Source: Liolophura sinensis
Lineage: Eukaryota; Mollusca; Polyplacophora; Chitonida; Chitonidae
Reading direction: 5' to 3'
Assembly: GCF_032854445.1 (NCBI RefSeq)
Contig: NC_088295.1
Coordinates: 92,311,805 to 92,375,804, forward strand
DNA length: 64,000 nucleotides
This document shows positions 1 through 12,045 of the stretch, in pieces (position 1 is the stretch's first letter; every line of letters starts with the position of its first letter). The notes under the pieces are model-generated. The model ran no database searches. It saw only the letters and a program-made list of their open reading frames with translations, and was not told the DNA's origin. The position numbers were made by a program, and so were the translations under genes.

Positions 1-52
1 TCTGTCCTACCAGCTGAGTTAATATATGTAGTAATTCCCATTCCACCTTCAG

Positions 53-3000
53 AGTCGGCTACGCCACAACAGCCACCATGGGAGCCTTACATCCCTGAAG
101 AACCCAGCCCCATTTTGACAGGCTTCTACACCGACGAGGGCAAATTCTGGCTCTCTATGGTACGACTGAATTCACATGTAGTATAATGTTAGAATTGAGG
201 ACATGGTGTTTGTATTAGCTAAAATAAATAATCTGGTCATGAATGTATATAAATCAAATGTTTCCTACATTTTATGGTCAGGAAACATGAACATTTTCTG
301 TAACAAAACAATTTGTCTTCTTCATGAGTCAGTCATAGACAGTGGTACAGTGAGACAGGTCTATAATGTTTATAGATACAGTACATTTTAAGATGTGTCA
401 TTTAAAATAGCAGACACTTCTCCATCTGTCTTTAGTGGTGTCAGGAACCTAATATCTGACATTAAACACAGCCTGTGTGTGTTACAGGGTGGATTTGATG
501 CTGGTTATCTGTACGAGTGTAAGTTCTTGTCAGAAGAGGAGAAAGCCAGCATGAGAAAAGAGAATATAGACAAGCCCCTGAGGGCAGTGTCTGTCATAGA
601 CTCCAATGATGTTCCTATCACACAGATCAAGTTCAGGTAAATACCACCCATCAGATCCCTTACTAACAACAAAATTTACATTATAACAAACTCTTTGTTT
701 TCTGCCTTGTAAATTGGCAATCATACTGTGGTGTTGACTCTATCTTCTAGTTAGGAGTACAGCCTATTGTTTATGTAAAGCTTAATAATCTGTGTAATTT
801 CAAAAACTAAATGGTTAGTACATGTACATCACAAACCAGTTAAATGTAATGGATGGATACCACATGCCCATTGTCCCAGCACATCCCATCACAGAGAGAA
901 TGAACATTTGTAATCAATGTGTGGGACATCCAGCTGATCTATTAACAATAATGTAATGGATGGATACCAAATGCCCATTGTCCCAGCACATCCCATCACA
1001 GAGAGAATGAACATTTGTAATCAATGTGTGGGACATCCAGCTGATCTATTAACAATAATGTTGGTTAGAATTGGTCAAATGCCTGTCTTGATTGGTGTGT
1101 GGAAAGGTATCTGACAGGTGTGTCTGCCACTGGACACAGCGTAGGCTGAGGTGTGGTGAATTTTTCTCTAATGCTGGGATTCCACTGACGTGTGATTGTA
1201 TTTATCATTACTTGTCTGTTAGTTCTGAAAATGGGAATTACATCAATACCCAGGAGTGTTTCCACGGACTCAGCAGGAGTCTCTAGCATAAAACATGTCC
1301 CATTTTTCACATATCAGAAAAGGATTTAGTACTGGGATGGGTTGACAGATTATTTGAATCACAGTTGTCAACACATGGGCCATGGAAACGCTGTAACAAA
1401 TGCGTGAAGTAATCGCATGAAGTAACACAAACTCTTGTTTGTGGAATCACAGCCAAAAGCAAGATGAATATAACATATGTTGTACTCTTTTCTCTAACAG
1501 TTCTAAGGTGGATCAGGTGCTGATGGGCATGGAGAACGGTGCTGTGCGGATCCAGCAGATGGACCCTGAGTCCCAGGAGAAGGACCTGGGTCTGATGGGG
1601 CCCTACTGGATGCTGACCATCCACGACAACAACTACGGCCACATCACTCGTCTACTGACCAGTCACGATGACACCTACATCCTCACTGTTGGCAGAGATG
1701 GCAACTTCTTTGCCTTCAACATGATGGGACAGGAGGAGATAAAGGAGAGAGTGGCTGAGGCCAAGGCCAGACTTCCATCTGCCAGGGTAAATACCTGCAA
1801 ATACTCAGCTCATTGTGCTGAGAAACCAGTAATTACCATAACCAGGGTTCCTTCTACCAACATGAAAACCTCCACTCTGCTCACTGTACTGAGAAACCAG
1901 TAAATACCATAACCAGGCTCCCTTCTACCAACATGAAAACCTCCACTCTGCTCACTGTACTGAGAAACCAGTAAATACCATAACCAGGCTCCCTTCTACC
2001 AACATGAAAACCTCCACTCTGCTCACTGTACTGAGAAACCAGTAAATACCATAACCAGGCTTCCCTCTGGCAGAGTAAAAACCTCCACTCTGCTCACTGT
2101 ACTGAGAAACCAGTAAATACCATAACCAGGCTCCCTTCTACCAACATGAAAACCTCCACTCTGCTCACTGTACTGAGAAACCAGTAAATACCATAACCAG
2201 GCTTCCCTCTGGCAGAGTAAAAACCTCCACTCTGCTCACTGTACTGAGAAACCAGTAAATACCATAACCAGGCTCCCTTCTACCAACATGAAAACCTCCA
2301 CTCTGCTCACTGTACTGAGAAACCAGTAAATACCATAACCAGGCTTCCCTCTGGCAGAGTAAAAATCTCCAAATACTCTACTCATTGTACTCAGAAACCA
2401 GTAATTACCGTAACCAGACCCCGCTCTGCCATAACCAGATGCCCCACCCCCACCCCCTACCCCCACCTCTGGCAGAGTAAAAACCTCCAAATACTCTACT
2501 CATTGTACTCAGAAACCAGTAATTACCATAACTAACTTCATGGTCTAGGTTCTATTAGCAATTGTAGATCTATTCTTCACATGTCCACTTATATATAATT
2601 ATTACAGCTAAAGATATTGAAACATTTATGTTTTATACACAGTGTATTCCACATGAGTTAGTATACACTGTATAAATAAAGTAACCATTGCACTTTTTGT
2701 TGTCTGACGTTAGGTTTGAAAACTCAGTCCTGTGGCATTGTATTCACTGCACTGACTGGATTTTGTCAAATAACATCAGGGACTCCGTGGCTCAGTTGGT
2801 TAGCGCGCTAGCGCAGTGTAATGACCCAGAAGCCTCTCACCAATGCGGTCGCTGTGAGTTCAAGTCCAGCTCATGCTGGCTTTCTCTCCGGCTGTACGTG
2901 GGAAGGTCTGGCAGAACCTGCAGATGATTGTGGGTTTGCCCTGGGCTCTGCCCGGTTTCCTCCCACCATAATGCTGGCCGCCGTCGCATAAGTGAAATGT

Positions 3001-6000
3001 TCTTGAGTACAGCGTAAAACACCAATGAAATAAATAAATAAATCAAATAACATCATGTGTCATATTGCAGGCTATTGAGGAAGACAAGGTGGTTGATGAT
3101 ATTGATGACCCTAATGCTTACAGGTAATATAATTTTCTATGTGATGGGAAGTGTCTGGCCTTGTGGTTTACAGTGATGGTGTTAAAGTGATGTCACTGGA
3201 ATGTCTGTGTATCATGATGAAGTCTAAAAAAATCAGACAAATTTCAGAAATACAAATTTGTGAAGGTATGTTATGCGACTTTTCTTCGGAAGTTGGCTTT
3301 TGGTGTTTCAAAATGATTAGATGTGAAACTGCCTTTTGGTGAGATGTATTGTGTACAGTGTATTGTAATGTTTAGCTAATTGTGCCGTAAGGTAAATCTC
3401 AATGTTGGTATTCTTTCAGTATTGAAGATGCCAAACAAAAAGCTGAACATGACAAGATGATCCGTCAAGCCGAGGAAAAAAAGAAAGACGTTCGCCGTCA
3501 CATCGCCAAACTACGTCGAGACTTCAAAACTCTGCTGGAGAAGAACAAGACTTTACCTGAACATCTACAGCTCCACAGAGGGGTAGGTAGTGGGGTGAAG
3601 TACCAACACGCAGAGCCTCACTGTAAATTATTCAAAGGAAATGATCTTTCGTACAAGTAGTGTATATTTAGGCTACAACATGCAATACTGCCATTTTGAT
3701 CAGTGAACACCTGCAAACTGGTTCTAAATACTGATTATTACATCTCCATTTTTGTTCATCACCAGGAATTTGAAATGGATCGAGAAATCAAACAGGAGCT
3801 AGAGAAGCAGATTCAAGACAAGATAGAACTGATGAAGAAAGAGATGGCATGGGATTCTGAGAAACACAGACTGGCTCTAGAGAAACTCCAGATGAAGTAC
3901 GATCAGTGACAATCAAAGATTGTTCTTTATTGCTGAAATGCAGGTCATAGTTATAATGTTAATTGGAAGGTCTATTTTCAAAGGAGTTAAAGTTAAAATG
4001 TTACGATGAAATGTAAACTGTTATTCTACTTCACAGGTAACACTTGGAGTGTGTATGCTCCCAAGGCTGTCATGTAGTATATGGTTTTGTTTTAATCAAA
4101 CCTGTGATATTCCTTGTCTGTTTCTGTAGGTTTAAGGAAGTGGTGGAGTGTGAGAGGATTGTGGTGAAATCCTTCAACTCTCCACATGAGGTGGCCACAT
4201 TTAGGACGGCTAAACTCTCGGATGACTTCTATGACATGAAGGCTTTGTTTCAACGCCGGAAAACAATGTTCCTGTCGGGACCCTCCAGAGATACCACCCG
4301 AGAACTACGAACAGGTCAGTGTGCAGGGGCCGTTTAAATTGCCCGTCTTCACCTTCTGTATGATGTTAATACTAAAATTCGGTCTTGTTTAATAATATGA
4401 TGTATTTTTTCAGTCACTGGACTCAAATAATATGTCCATTTTGGGTCACACTGTGTAATTTTTTGATTCTCCAATAACCCTAGCATAATGCAAAATCATA
4501 GACCCTACTACACTGAGAATTTGCCTTGTGAACAAAGTTATATTTGTAGTCTTCAGACGTCAACATGGAAACAACAGTGGAGGTGCTCAGTTTATTCTGG
4601 GTGTATAGTCTGTGCCTTAAGGATCACTGTTGAAGTAACGTATTGTGATTTTGAATCCTTCAGGTCAGACCAAGCAGACAGAGGGTGGACAGGCCGTCTC
4701 TGATGTGCAAGAGAATGCCGACCTCAAAGTGAAAACATCTCTGAAGGGTAGCATGGGAGACCGCATCACTCAGGCCTTACTCAAAGTGGACGAGAAGAAA
4801 CATCAGAGAGCGGTCAGAAAAGCTCAGGTAGGTATTAACACACGCCATGCATAGGCTTCCTGTAAGGTACATATAACATAACAGAACATGTAAGTAACAT
4901 TCCCAATCTACTTCCTATAAGAAAGATATCACCAAACCTATAAGAACATGCAGTGCAAGCATGCATACATATGTAGTCACTATAGTTCATACGTTCAACG
5001 CAGTGTTGCAACATCTTGGTAGAACATGGCCATAGTCTGTACATGTGCACAGTAGCTTGGTTTGCTCACCAGCATGTCATAGTGGGATGAACTAGTGTTC
5101 TGGTGACATCTTCATCTGGCTGCATTTTCTGTATGATGAAGTTTGCTGATGTTTTTGTTCAGTGGGATGAACTGTTGGCCAGCAAACCTGATGATGATTA
5201 TGAAGACCCAGCAGATGTGGCGGCGATTAAGGAGGCCAAGGAAAACATGGGGGACTACAAGCTGAAGACAGCTCCAGACTATGTTGTCCCAGATCACATG
5301 AGGATGAACGTGGAGAAGGCCAGGGGACGACTTCTTGTCATCAAGGATCTCGTATGTTATTCCAAATCATCCAAATTTCCATATTGACAATAATGATAAC
5401 CAGTTGCTACACAAGGGCTGTGATGTTGATAAGTTTACTTTCTTTAAGACTGTTGCTATAATCCCTTGGGTTCAGTGCCTTTGCCTGAAGCATACACTGA
5501 TTGGGTCAGTGTACTGATATTATGCACCACCAAGATCACAAAGCACATGTATTATCAAATCTTCTGTTCTTGCCAACAGATCCACCAGCACAAGTATGAC
5601 TTCAATGCACAGCTGCTGGCCCTCCGGGACAGGAAGATCTCCTTACTGGACGTCCTAAGGGAGTTGGTGAAGGAGCTAAAGGAGGTTCAGGCTGAGCTAG
5701 GGCCCCACAAGCGCCTGCCTCTCCCTCACATACCCGATCTCCACCCAGAGGAGATGCCAGAAAAGTAAGGCACTCAATCACTGTCATTGTCACCAAAATC
5801 TGTATATTGTTTTGTATTCTCACACGGTCAGAAGGGACTTTTTTTTCATTAGAGAAAAACATTTCAGTTATATGAAATCTTGCCTGTTAAGAATTTTGGC
5901 AATCTTTTTTTGTTTTTTTTTTGCTTCAGCATATCAGTGTAGTGTGATCATGCTTATTTACTTCCAGGCAGTTGGAATACACCCGTGAAAGCCTGCTGGA

Positions 6001-9000
6001 ATTCAAGAAAGCACATGAAGCAAAGGAACTGGCTGCTAAGAAAGGCAGTAACACAGGATTTGGGGGATTCGGAGGGGACGGAGAAGCAACTAAGGTGAAG
6101 ATTAATTTATGGTGTGGTTCATCAACCAGTCTTGTGCAATTCTTTGTCATGTGAAACAGCCTTGTGTTAACTGATACATCTGTGTGTTTCAGCCATCCTC
6201 ACCAGCAGGAACTCCAAAACAAGGAACATCACTCAGTAGTCTGACCAAGTCTGACTCGAATGTGATTAGTGAACAGGGCCCACCTACAGTAGCAGATGGA
6301 GAAGAGGAGCTGTCGGACGCTGAGAGGCAAATTAGAGAGGCCAGAGAAATTAGGTTTGTCATGACATCCTCCTCAAGTTTATTGTAGCAGAGAACAGATT
6401 CTGTAGTAACCACACTCACATAGCTTTCCTTTCTCTCCCAAAAGCAGATTCTACCGTTATTTCAGCCATATAGCTTTCCTTTCTCCTCCCACAGCAGAAT
6501 TTGTGGTTACCATGGTCACATGGCTTTCCTTTCTCCTCGAAGAGCATATTCTAGTCATGTAGTTATCTCAGTCACATGTCTACAGACTACAGTATCTGAG
6601 AAATTCTGTAGTATCAAGAGTCATATAATTTTCTCTTCTCCTCCAAGAGCAGATGCTGTAGTTATCTCCGTCACATGACTGTCCTTTCTTCTCAAGATTA
6701 CAGTATCTGAGAAATTCCGTAGTACCACAGTCATATAACTTTCTCTTCCCCCATCTACAGATACTGTAGTTGTCTCAATCACATGACTGTCCCTTCTCCC
6801 CCAGATTAGAGAGGCTAGATTCTGTAGTTAGAACAGGCCTGTTACTTTCTCTTCTGTCTGGGTAACTGTACCAGAGAGACCAGATATCTGCAGTTACAAC
6901 AGTTCTATATGTAACTTTCCCTTCTCCCACAGGAGAGCAATTTGTAGTTAGCTCATGTGAGCCATCTCTCTGCATTCCTCCAGGTTATTGTACCAGAGAG
7001 ACCAGATTGTTCTCAAGATCAAGGAACTGAAGCAACATTTTGATGCTGACCTACGCTTGCTGAGACATGACAAGTTCAACCTGGACATCATCATGAAGAA
7101 TGCTGATCTCAGGTATGACCTGATTTTGTATATACGCACTCACCTGTTAGAAGGCATTGCTCTCCCCTTGATCTTTGAGCCTTCAGCAGGTCTGTCAAAT
7201 AGGCCTGTTGGGAGGCTAATGATGTGCTACACAAAAATGTCCAGATTGCAGTAAACAGCTTACAGGTACTATGGCCAAGGGAAAAAAAAGAGTATGTAGA
7301 TTTAAACTGCAAGAATGAGTTTTACAAGTTAACAGTTTTCTAACTTATTCAGTTTATGAGAAAAAAAAAACAATGTCAAGAAACACAGGGTTTTTAGGGG
7401 ATGATGTCTATTACTATTATGTCTATAACATGATTGGATTGGGTATTCTCTTTTATACCGTAGAATGACGTGTTCTTTATGTTCTGTAAATGTGTGTGCA
7501 CAGATGTATCAGTACCTACATGCCATGCCCTTATGTCCTGTAGACATGTGACGCTGTTTGAAGAGCTGGTTTTGCTGAAGGAGTTTGAGAAGAGTGAGGA
7601 TGTGCTGGCTGCCAAGGTGGAGAGTAAAGAGCAGGAGAAGTTGGAGATGCAGGCCAAGGTTTGTACATGCACCTCCTATAGCACACAATCATTCAGGAGA
7701 GCCACTCACAATGTGACTGGAATGTTGAGAGGAATGATTAGATACACAGTTCCTCTGTGTTAAGAAGAAATTGTGTGATAGTTTACTGTTGATATGCAAG
7801 TGGCTTAGTGTTCACTACTGACACTAGATATAATGTTATAACTCTAACTGGTTCATTTTTCTCACGTGATGGCTACCATTGTTACAGGTTCTGGACTGCC
7901 AAAGCAAATTGGAAAATAAGAAAAAAGACATAGAAAGGCTTCAGGAAAAAGAAAAAGCCTTACACGCAGCGTTTCTTGCTTCTCTTGGAGACAACAACAA
8001 ATTTTCAGATTACCTACAGAAAGTTTTTAAGAAGAAAATCAAACGAGCTAAGAAGAAAACTACAGATGCTGATGGTATGTGATATGTTCTTGTAGAGTAC
8101 ATGTATTACTCTGATAGGTGTGTTCCACTGATTGATTGATTGGTAGGTGTTTAATACCTTACTCAATAATATTTCTCATATACGATGGTTTGTCATGTTT
8201 ATGAGAGGAAACTGGAATGGCCAGAGTAAACCGCTGACCTTTGCCAAGCATGTGACAAACCTCTTGGCGTAAAGCTGCAGCTGAAGCAGTGAGAGCTGAA
8301 TTCAAACACAAGACCTCATAGGTTAAGAGCCCGATAGTGACAGCAAGCCAGCACATTAACGGCTGAGCCAGTGTCTCAATGGCAAACCTTATACAACAGA
8401 TGATCAATATATTGTTTTCTCTGTCATGGGAAAAGAGGTCCCAAGGTGACAGAAGTGTGTTATGATGAAGTGAACAAAAAATATGTAAGTATATATTTTG
8501 GAAAGAATATCATGTTTGATGAAAGTCACATATACATTGTATTGGGCCCACTCTGTAGCATACTTTACCTGTTTTGTTATTGATGTTTAGGCTCTGATGA
8601 GGAGAGCGACGATGAGAGTGATGACGAGTCAGATTGGGATGAATCTGATGAGGAGTCAGAGTCAGAAACGGGGGGTTACGACTTGGATGTGTGTCCTTCA
8701 GGCTGTGACCAGGTGAGAGTTTGAGGTCATTTGGGGGACGTGCTAAATCCTTCAGCTGATTTGACAAGTTGTGCAAGAAAGATATCCAAAAATATTTTAT
8801 ATGATTGCTATATTAATGCTCATATTGGATATATACCAACTAGTATAATCAACTAAATTTTAGTCTTTGAACTCTTTACTTACTTTTTACTACCTGTTTG
8901 ATAGCGCCATGAAAGATAGTGTGTGTTTTTTTTTTGATAGTGTTCTTACATGTACGTCTTTGTTTTACAGGCAATCTATGACAACACCTGTCAGATGCGA

Positions 9001-11680
9001 GAGAAGAAGCTGGACATTGAAGAACTGCTGACAGAGGAGAAAAAAGCCAGTGAAGTGCTGAAAAAAGAGCTGGAAAGTCTCCATAAAAAATCCAAAATAA
9101 TTGACACTGGTTTGCAGGTGGCTGAAAATAACCTGGAGGCCTTTCAGGTAAGATGTGGACTGTAGTGGGAGTTGTTACTGGGGATGAGGGGAGACAGAAA
9201 ACATGTCTCTGCTGACATCTGTTTCCATCTTAGTAAAGCCAACAGTTTGGATGGGGATTGACCATTGCAGGTTTTATTGTAATCTTTCTAAGCATAGAGA
9301 GGAAAGTGATTTTATTTCTCAATCACTGCCTGTCCATTATATGTATGGTGGTGAACTTGACAAGGTGGAGGGGCAGCAGAGCCTTGAAATATGTATAAAA
9401 CACCACAATTCGCTCTTATGACAGATTCGTGTGTAAGCTGATCAGCACATCAGGGCTACAGCAAGCCCCAGTGTTCATGGCACTGGCATTTCCTGTATCT
9501 TTTGTGCCCTGATGTTTGCAGCTGGAGAAGCAACAGAAGATCAACGAGCTGGACGTGGTTGTGACACTAAAGCTTCACCAGATCCAGTATATGGTGAATG
9601 GCGTGCTGCCTCAGGACCTGTGTAACACCCTGGTGTTTGAGTCCTCAGGGGTGTCCAGGCTACAGCAGAGGATCAAGGAGCTCCAGCATGAAAAGTCCAT
9701 GCAGAAAAGACAGATGAAGTGAGTAACTTAGCTACTTGTAAAGCTCGTTTGGTTTTCAGTTCTTTTACAATGGTTCTGAGTATTGCCACCTTTGAGTCCT
9801 CACTGAATATGTCCAAATTCAAGCACATGCCCTCACCAGGCAGTGGTCCTATTCAGCAACAACATCCCCATTCTTGGTTTCTGCCAGTGTTATCCTCACC
9901 AGCAGGGTCTCAACTAGAAGTACAATATATAGCCAAATGGGTATCAATCATTGGCTGTCTTGGACAAGTGTTGTCTCATTCAGTAGCTATAAAGTAAGTG
10001 CTTTGACATGACGTGGGTAGATGTTCTGGCTGTTCCAAGGTTATGTGGACCTTCATAAGTGTATGCTATATCTGAGAAATGAAGGTAACTGAGTGTGAGT
10101 GTTGTCAAAACCGGCATTGTGTGTTGCAGGGAGTCACGCAGGCAGCATGTACAGCTGCTCAAGGACAGAAAGCACATGGAGTCTCGCATTAGGCATATGG
10201 AAGAGGAATGTAACAGCACAATGATGGCCAAATTTGGATGTATAGTGGATTTGGAAAAGTTGGAGACCATTACAGTGAACAGGAACATTGAGGAACTCAA
10301 GGAAAAACTCAGACTGGCAGAAATCACAAACTCAGAAGAAATCTCAGATTGGATTGTAAGTCATAATTAAGGATTTTGTTTTTTGAAAAACACGTCATTG
10401 CTGCATGAGGTTTTATTCACTCTTCCAGATTCCACTTACTACAGGAGGGACCTCAGAGACGGGGGCCTCTAGCCCCTCTACCTAGTTTTAGAGAGCGGCC
10501 ATTTTTGATAGGCAGTCCCCCCAGATCTTTGACTAACCTGATACCTTTCACCCCCCATTTTGGATGTAGTTCTGTTGCTCATATACAACCATGTTTGAGT
10601 TTTTGTGAGATTTCACTGTGGTATGCACTCTAGGAAGTTTCAGTATGCCTAATAACATGAAATAAACAAATAAATAAATAAATTTGGGTTGTAGACTGAA
10701 TGCCATAGTCTTGTGGTATGTCTGACTCTTTGTTGAAAATTTTACAGAATTAGTACAGCATGTACAAGAGTATGGTACTTGTACTGAGTTGTGTACATTG
10801 GGTGGCAATGTTTTGTGTTCACAGGAAAAAATCAGTGCCAAGAAAGAAGAGATTACTGGTCTGATTCGTGAGAATACCCGTAAACTGAACCAGCTGTGTA
10901 TTCTGACAGAGGAGAAGAAGACACTGGAGAACTCTCTGGATGCCAGACAGAAACATGTGGTCAGTTTGTACATTACCAGCTTCACTAAAGCATGTTATCA
11001 GTCAGGTCTAGGCCTTCATCCACATTCCCTCACTTTTTCAGAGCTGTCTCCTACAGAGTTGATAGAAGTCAGGTTACTTATAATTTTCACTTTCCTTTAT
11101 CGTAGGATTTGATATTTAAATCATCCCTTGATTAGTGTAGTGCTGTTTTTATTTTCACCTGTTATCCTGGATGGTTGTCCATAAGAGAAACAATATTGAG
11201 CTGGGCAGAACATATCTAATCTAAAGTGAAATCGTTTTTTTTTTTGTTATCACATTGGGTTTACTAAGGTTAGTTTAATAATAGAAGAGCACGCCTATTG
11301 AGTGTGTAACACAAAGTAAATGTATTAGTAATTGTATTGTTCCTGAACAACAGAAGTAGTGCGATCAAAATGCATTCGCTGCCTTGTCAACATGTAGCTC
11401 GATTCTAAACCACTGTTTCTAACCTGTTGAGCAGTGCTGTCTGGTGTCCCGTTTTCTCATGTTGAATTTAGACCAAGTTTGTTTGCTGGTGTTACAGGGA
11501 GGAGAATATAGCGGAGTGAAGAAGTCAGAGGCTCGTGAGAGACAGAGGTTGATACAACTGGTACAGCTTCAGGCTCAGGAGATCGATGCTCTCAAAGAGG
11601 AGATAACTCTGTTGTCTCGAAAAGGTGGTCACATCTTACCTCCAGCCCAGCCTCCGATGCCCCAGTCAGCCTCCATTTAG
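53..11680 (+). CDS. CFAP44: CFAP44 (WDR52), C-terminal part, 21 exons; 5' end outside window
   Basis: CFAP44 is a cilia- and flagella-associated protein (N-terminal WD repeats, C-terminal coiled coils) that links the inner-arm dynein f tether/head to axonemal doublets. Exons read: 53-159, 488-636, 1501-1786, 3071-3123, 3420-3582, 3766-3905, 4130-4314, 4664-4827, 5163-5351, 5580-5764, 5968-6094, 6193-6353, 6984-7112, 7544-7658, 7888-8074, 8591-8712, 8971-9147, 9522-9718, 10130-10355, 10825-10959, 11498-11680. All junctions are GT-AG and phases join without a stop, giving about 1125 residues ending in TAG. Exon 3 carries propeller-like sequence ([20 protein letters not shown]). Later exons are charged coiled coil, with an acidic Ser/Asp/Glu run (8591-8670) followed by a CPSGCDQ motif as I recall in CFAP44. 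The 3905 donor (GTGACA) is weak; 3896 (GTACGA) is the alternative. Identity by recalled similarity; CFAP43 is the main alternative and less likely. Confidence 0.85.
844..1062. repeat. Two-copy tandem duplication, 107-bp unit
   Basis: Two nearly identical 107-bp copies begin at GGATGGATACCA (851 and 958) inside the intron 637-1500 of CFAP44. I see only one clear difference (C/A at the twelfth base), so the duplication is recent. Confidence 0.9.
1765..2535 (+). repeat. Minisatellite, 71-bp unit, made from the CFAP44 exon 3 donor junction
   Basis: About ten units follow exon 3 directly. Period is 71 bp (GAGAAACCAG at 1891 and 1962). Each unit carries a degenerate copy of the exon end plus donor: exon ACTTCCATCTGCCAGG followed by GTAAATACCTG, against unit GCTTCCCTCTGGCAGA followed by GTAAAAACCTC. 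Two unit subtypes alternate, one with the donor-like CTGGCAGAGTAAAA and one with TACCAACATGAAAA. A C-rich interruption lies at 2420-2465. Confidence 0.9.
2766..3055 (+). mobile_element. Full-length tRNA-derived SINE (family A) with 13-bp target-site duplication
   Basis: The 5' part is tRNA-like: A-box-like TGGCTCAGTTGGTTAGCGC and B-box-like GAGTTCAAGTCC. A non-tRNA body follows (CCCACCATAATGCTGG, GTACAGCGTAAAACACCAAT) and an (AAAT)n tail. A perfect duplication, TCAAATAACATCA, flanks it at 2766-2778 and 3043-3055, so the element is 2779-3042. It ends only 28 bases before the next CFAP44 exon. Confidence 0.93.
6354..6983 (+). repeat. Degenerate CFAP44 intronic array of pyrimidine-tract/AG units with exon-end copies
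   Basis: The intron between exons 6193-6353 and 6984-7112 is a decayed series of roughly 50-80 bp units: CACATGnCTTTCCTTTCTCC, then a CAG, then ATTCTGTAGTTA. Near its 3' end it holds a copy of the downstream exon start (TACCAGAGAGACCAGAT at 6868, repeated in the true exon at 6991) and a copy resembling the upstream exon end (ATTAGAGAGGCTAGA at 6804 against ATTAGAGAGGCCAGA at 6331). Confidence 0.75.
8140..8395 (-). mobile_element. tRNA-derived SINE (family B), minus orientation, decayed
   Basis: Read on the minus strand it starts TGGCTCAGCCGTTAATGTGC (A-box-like), has TTGTGTTTGAATTCAGC (B-box-like) and ends near GAGTAAGGTATTAAACACCTA followed by a CAAT-repeat tail. It lies within a CFAP44 intron. 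No target duplication was identified. Confidence 0.65.
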
Positions 11681-12045
11681 TTCTTCATCCAAACCCAATA
11701 CTGCATATTTATTTTGATGTAAATAACGAAGTCTTATGACTTTACTTCTGCTGTGATAGGAAGGACAGTCATTGAAAGTTCCCGCTGCTACACAACAACC
11801 TTTGTATGGAAAACAAATGTCAAACAGAGTAGAACCAACCAAAGATTGGCACAGAGTACCTTGTGAGTTTTTACTAAACATCAGCATTGTATGTTTCAAT
11901 AACATACCTGGCTATTTGTGCGTACCAGTCTTCTAGTTTTCTCCATTCCTCTCAAGTTGAAGCTTTACGTAGGTGTGTTTTAAGAAAATTGTGATATGTA
12001 CATGTTATTTACTGGAAATAAATACAACCATTTGTGAGAAAACTG
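11681..12045 (+). other. CFAP44 3' UTR
   Basis: Non-coding sequence from the CFAP44 stop codon to just past a canonical AATAAA. The exact cleavage point is inferred from the signal and not seen. Confidence 0.6.
12017..12022 (+). terminator. Polyadenylation signal AATAAA of CFAP44
   Basis: First AATAAA downstream of the CFAP44 stop, about 340 nt after it, followed within 30 nt by a T-rich stretch (CCTTTTTCTTAG). Confidence 0.6.

Noticed and set aside
2779..2860. A tRNA gene
   Set aside because: A- and B-box-like elements are present but no complete cloverleaf; it is the head of a SINE with target-site duplications.
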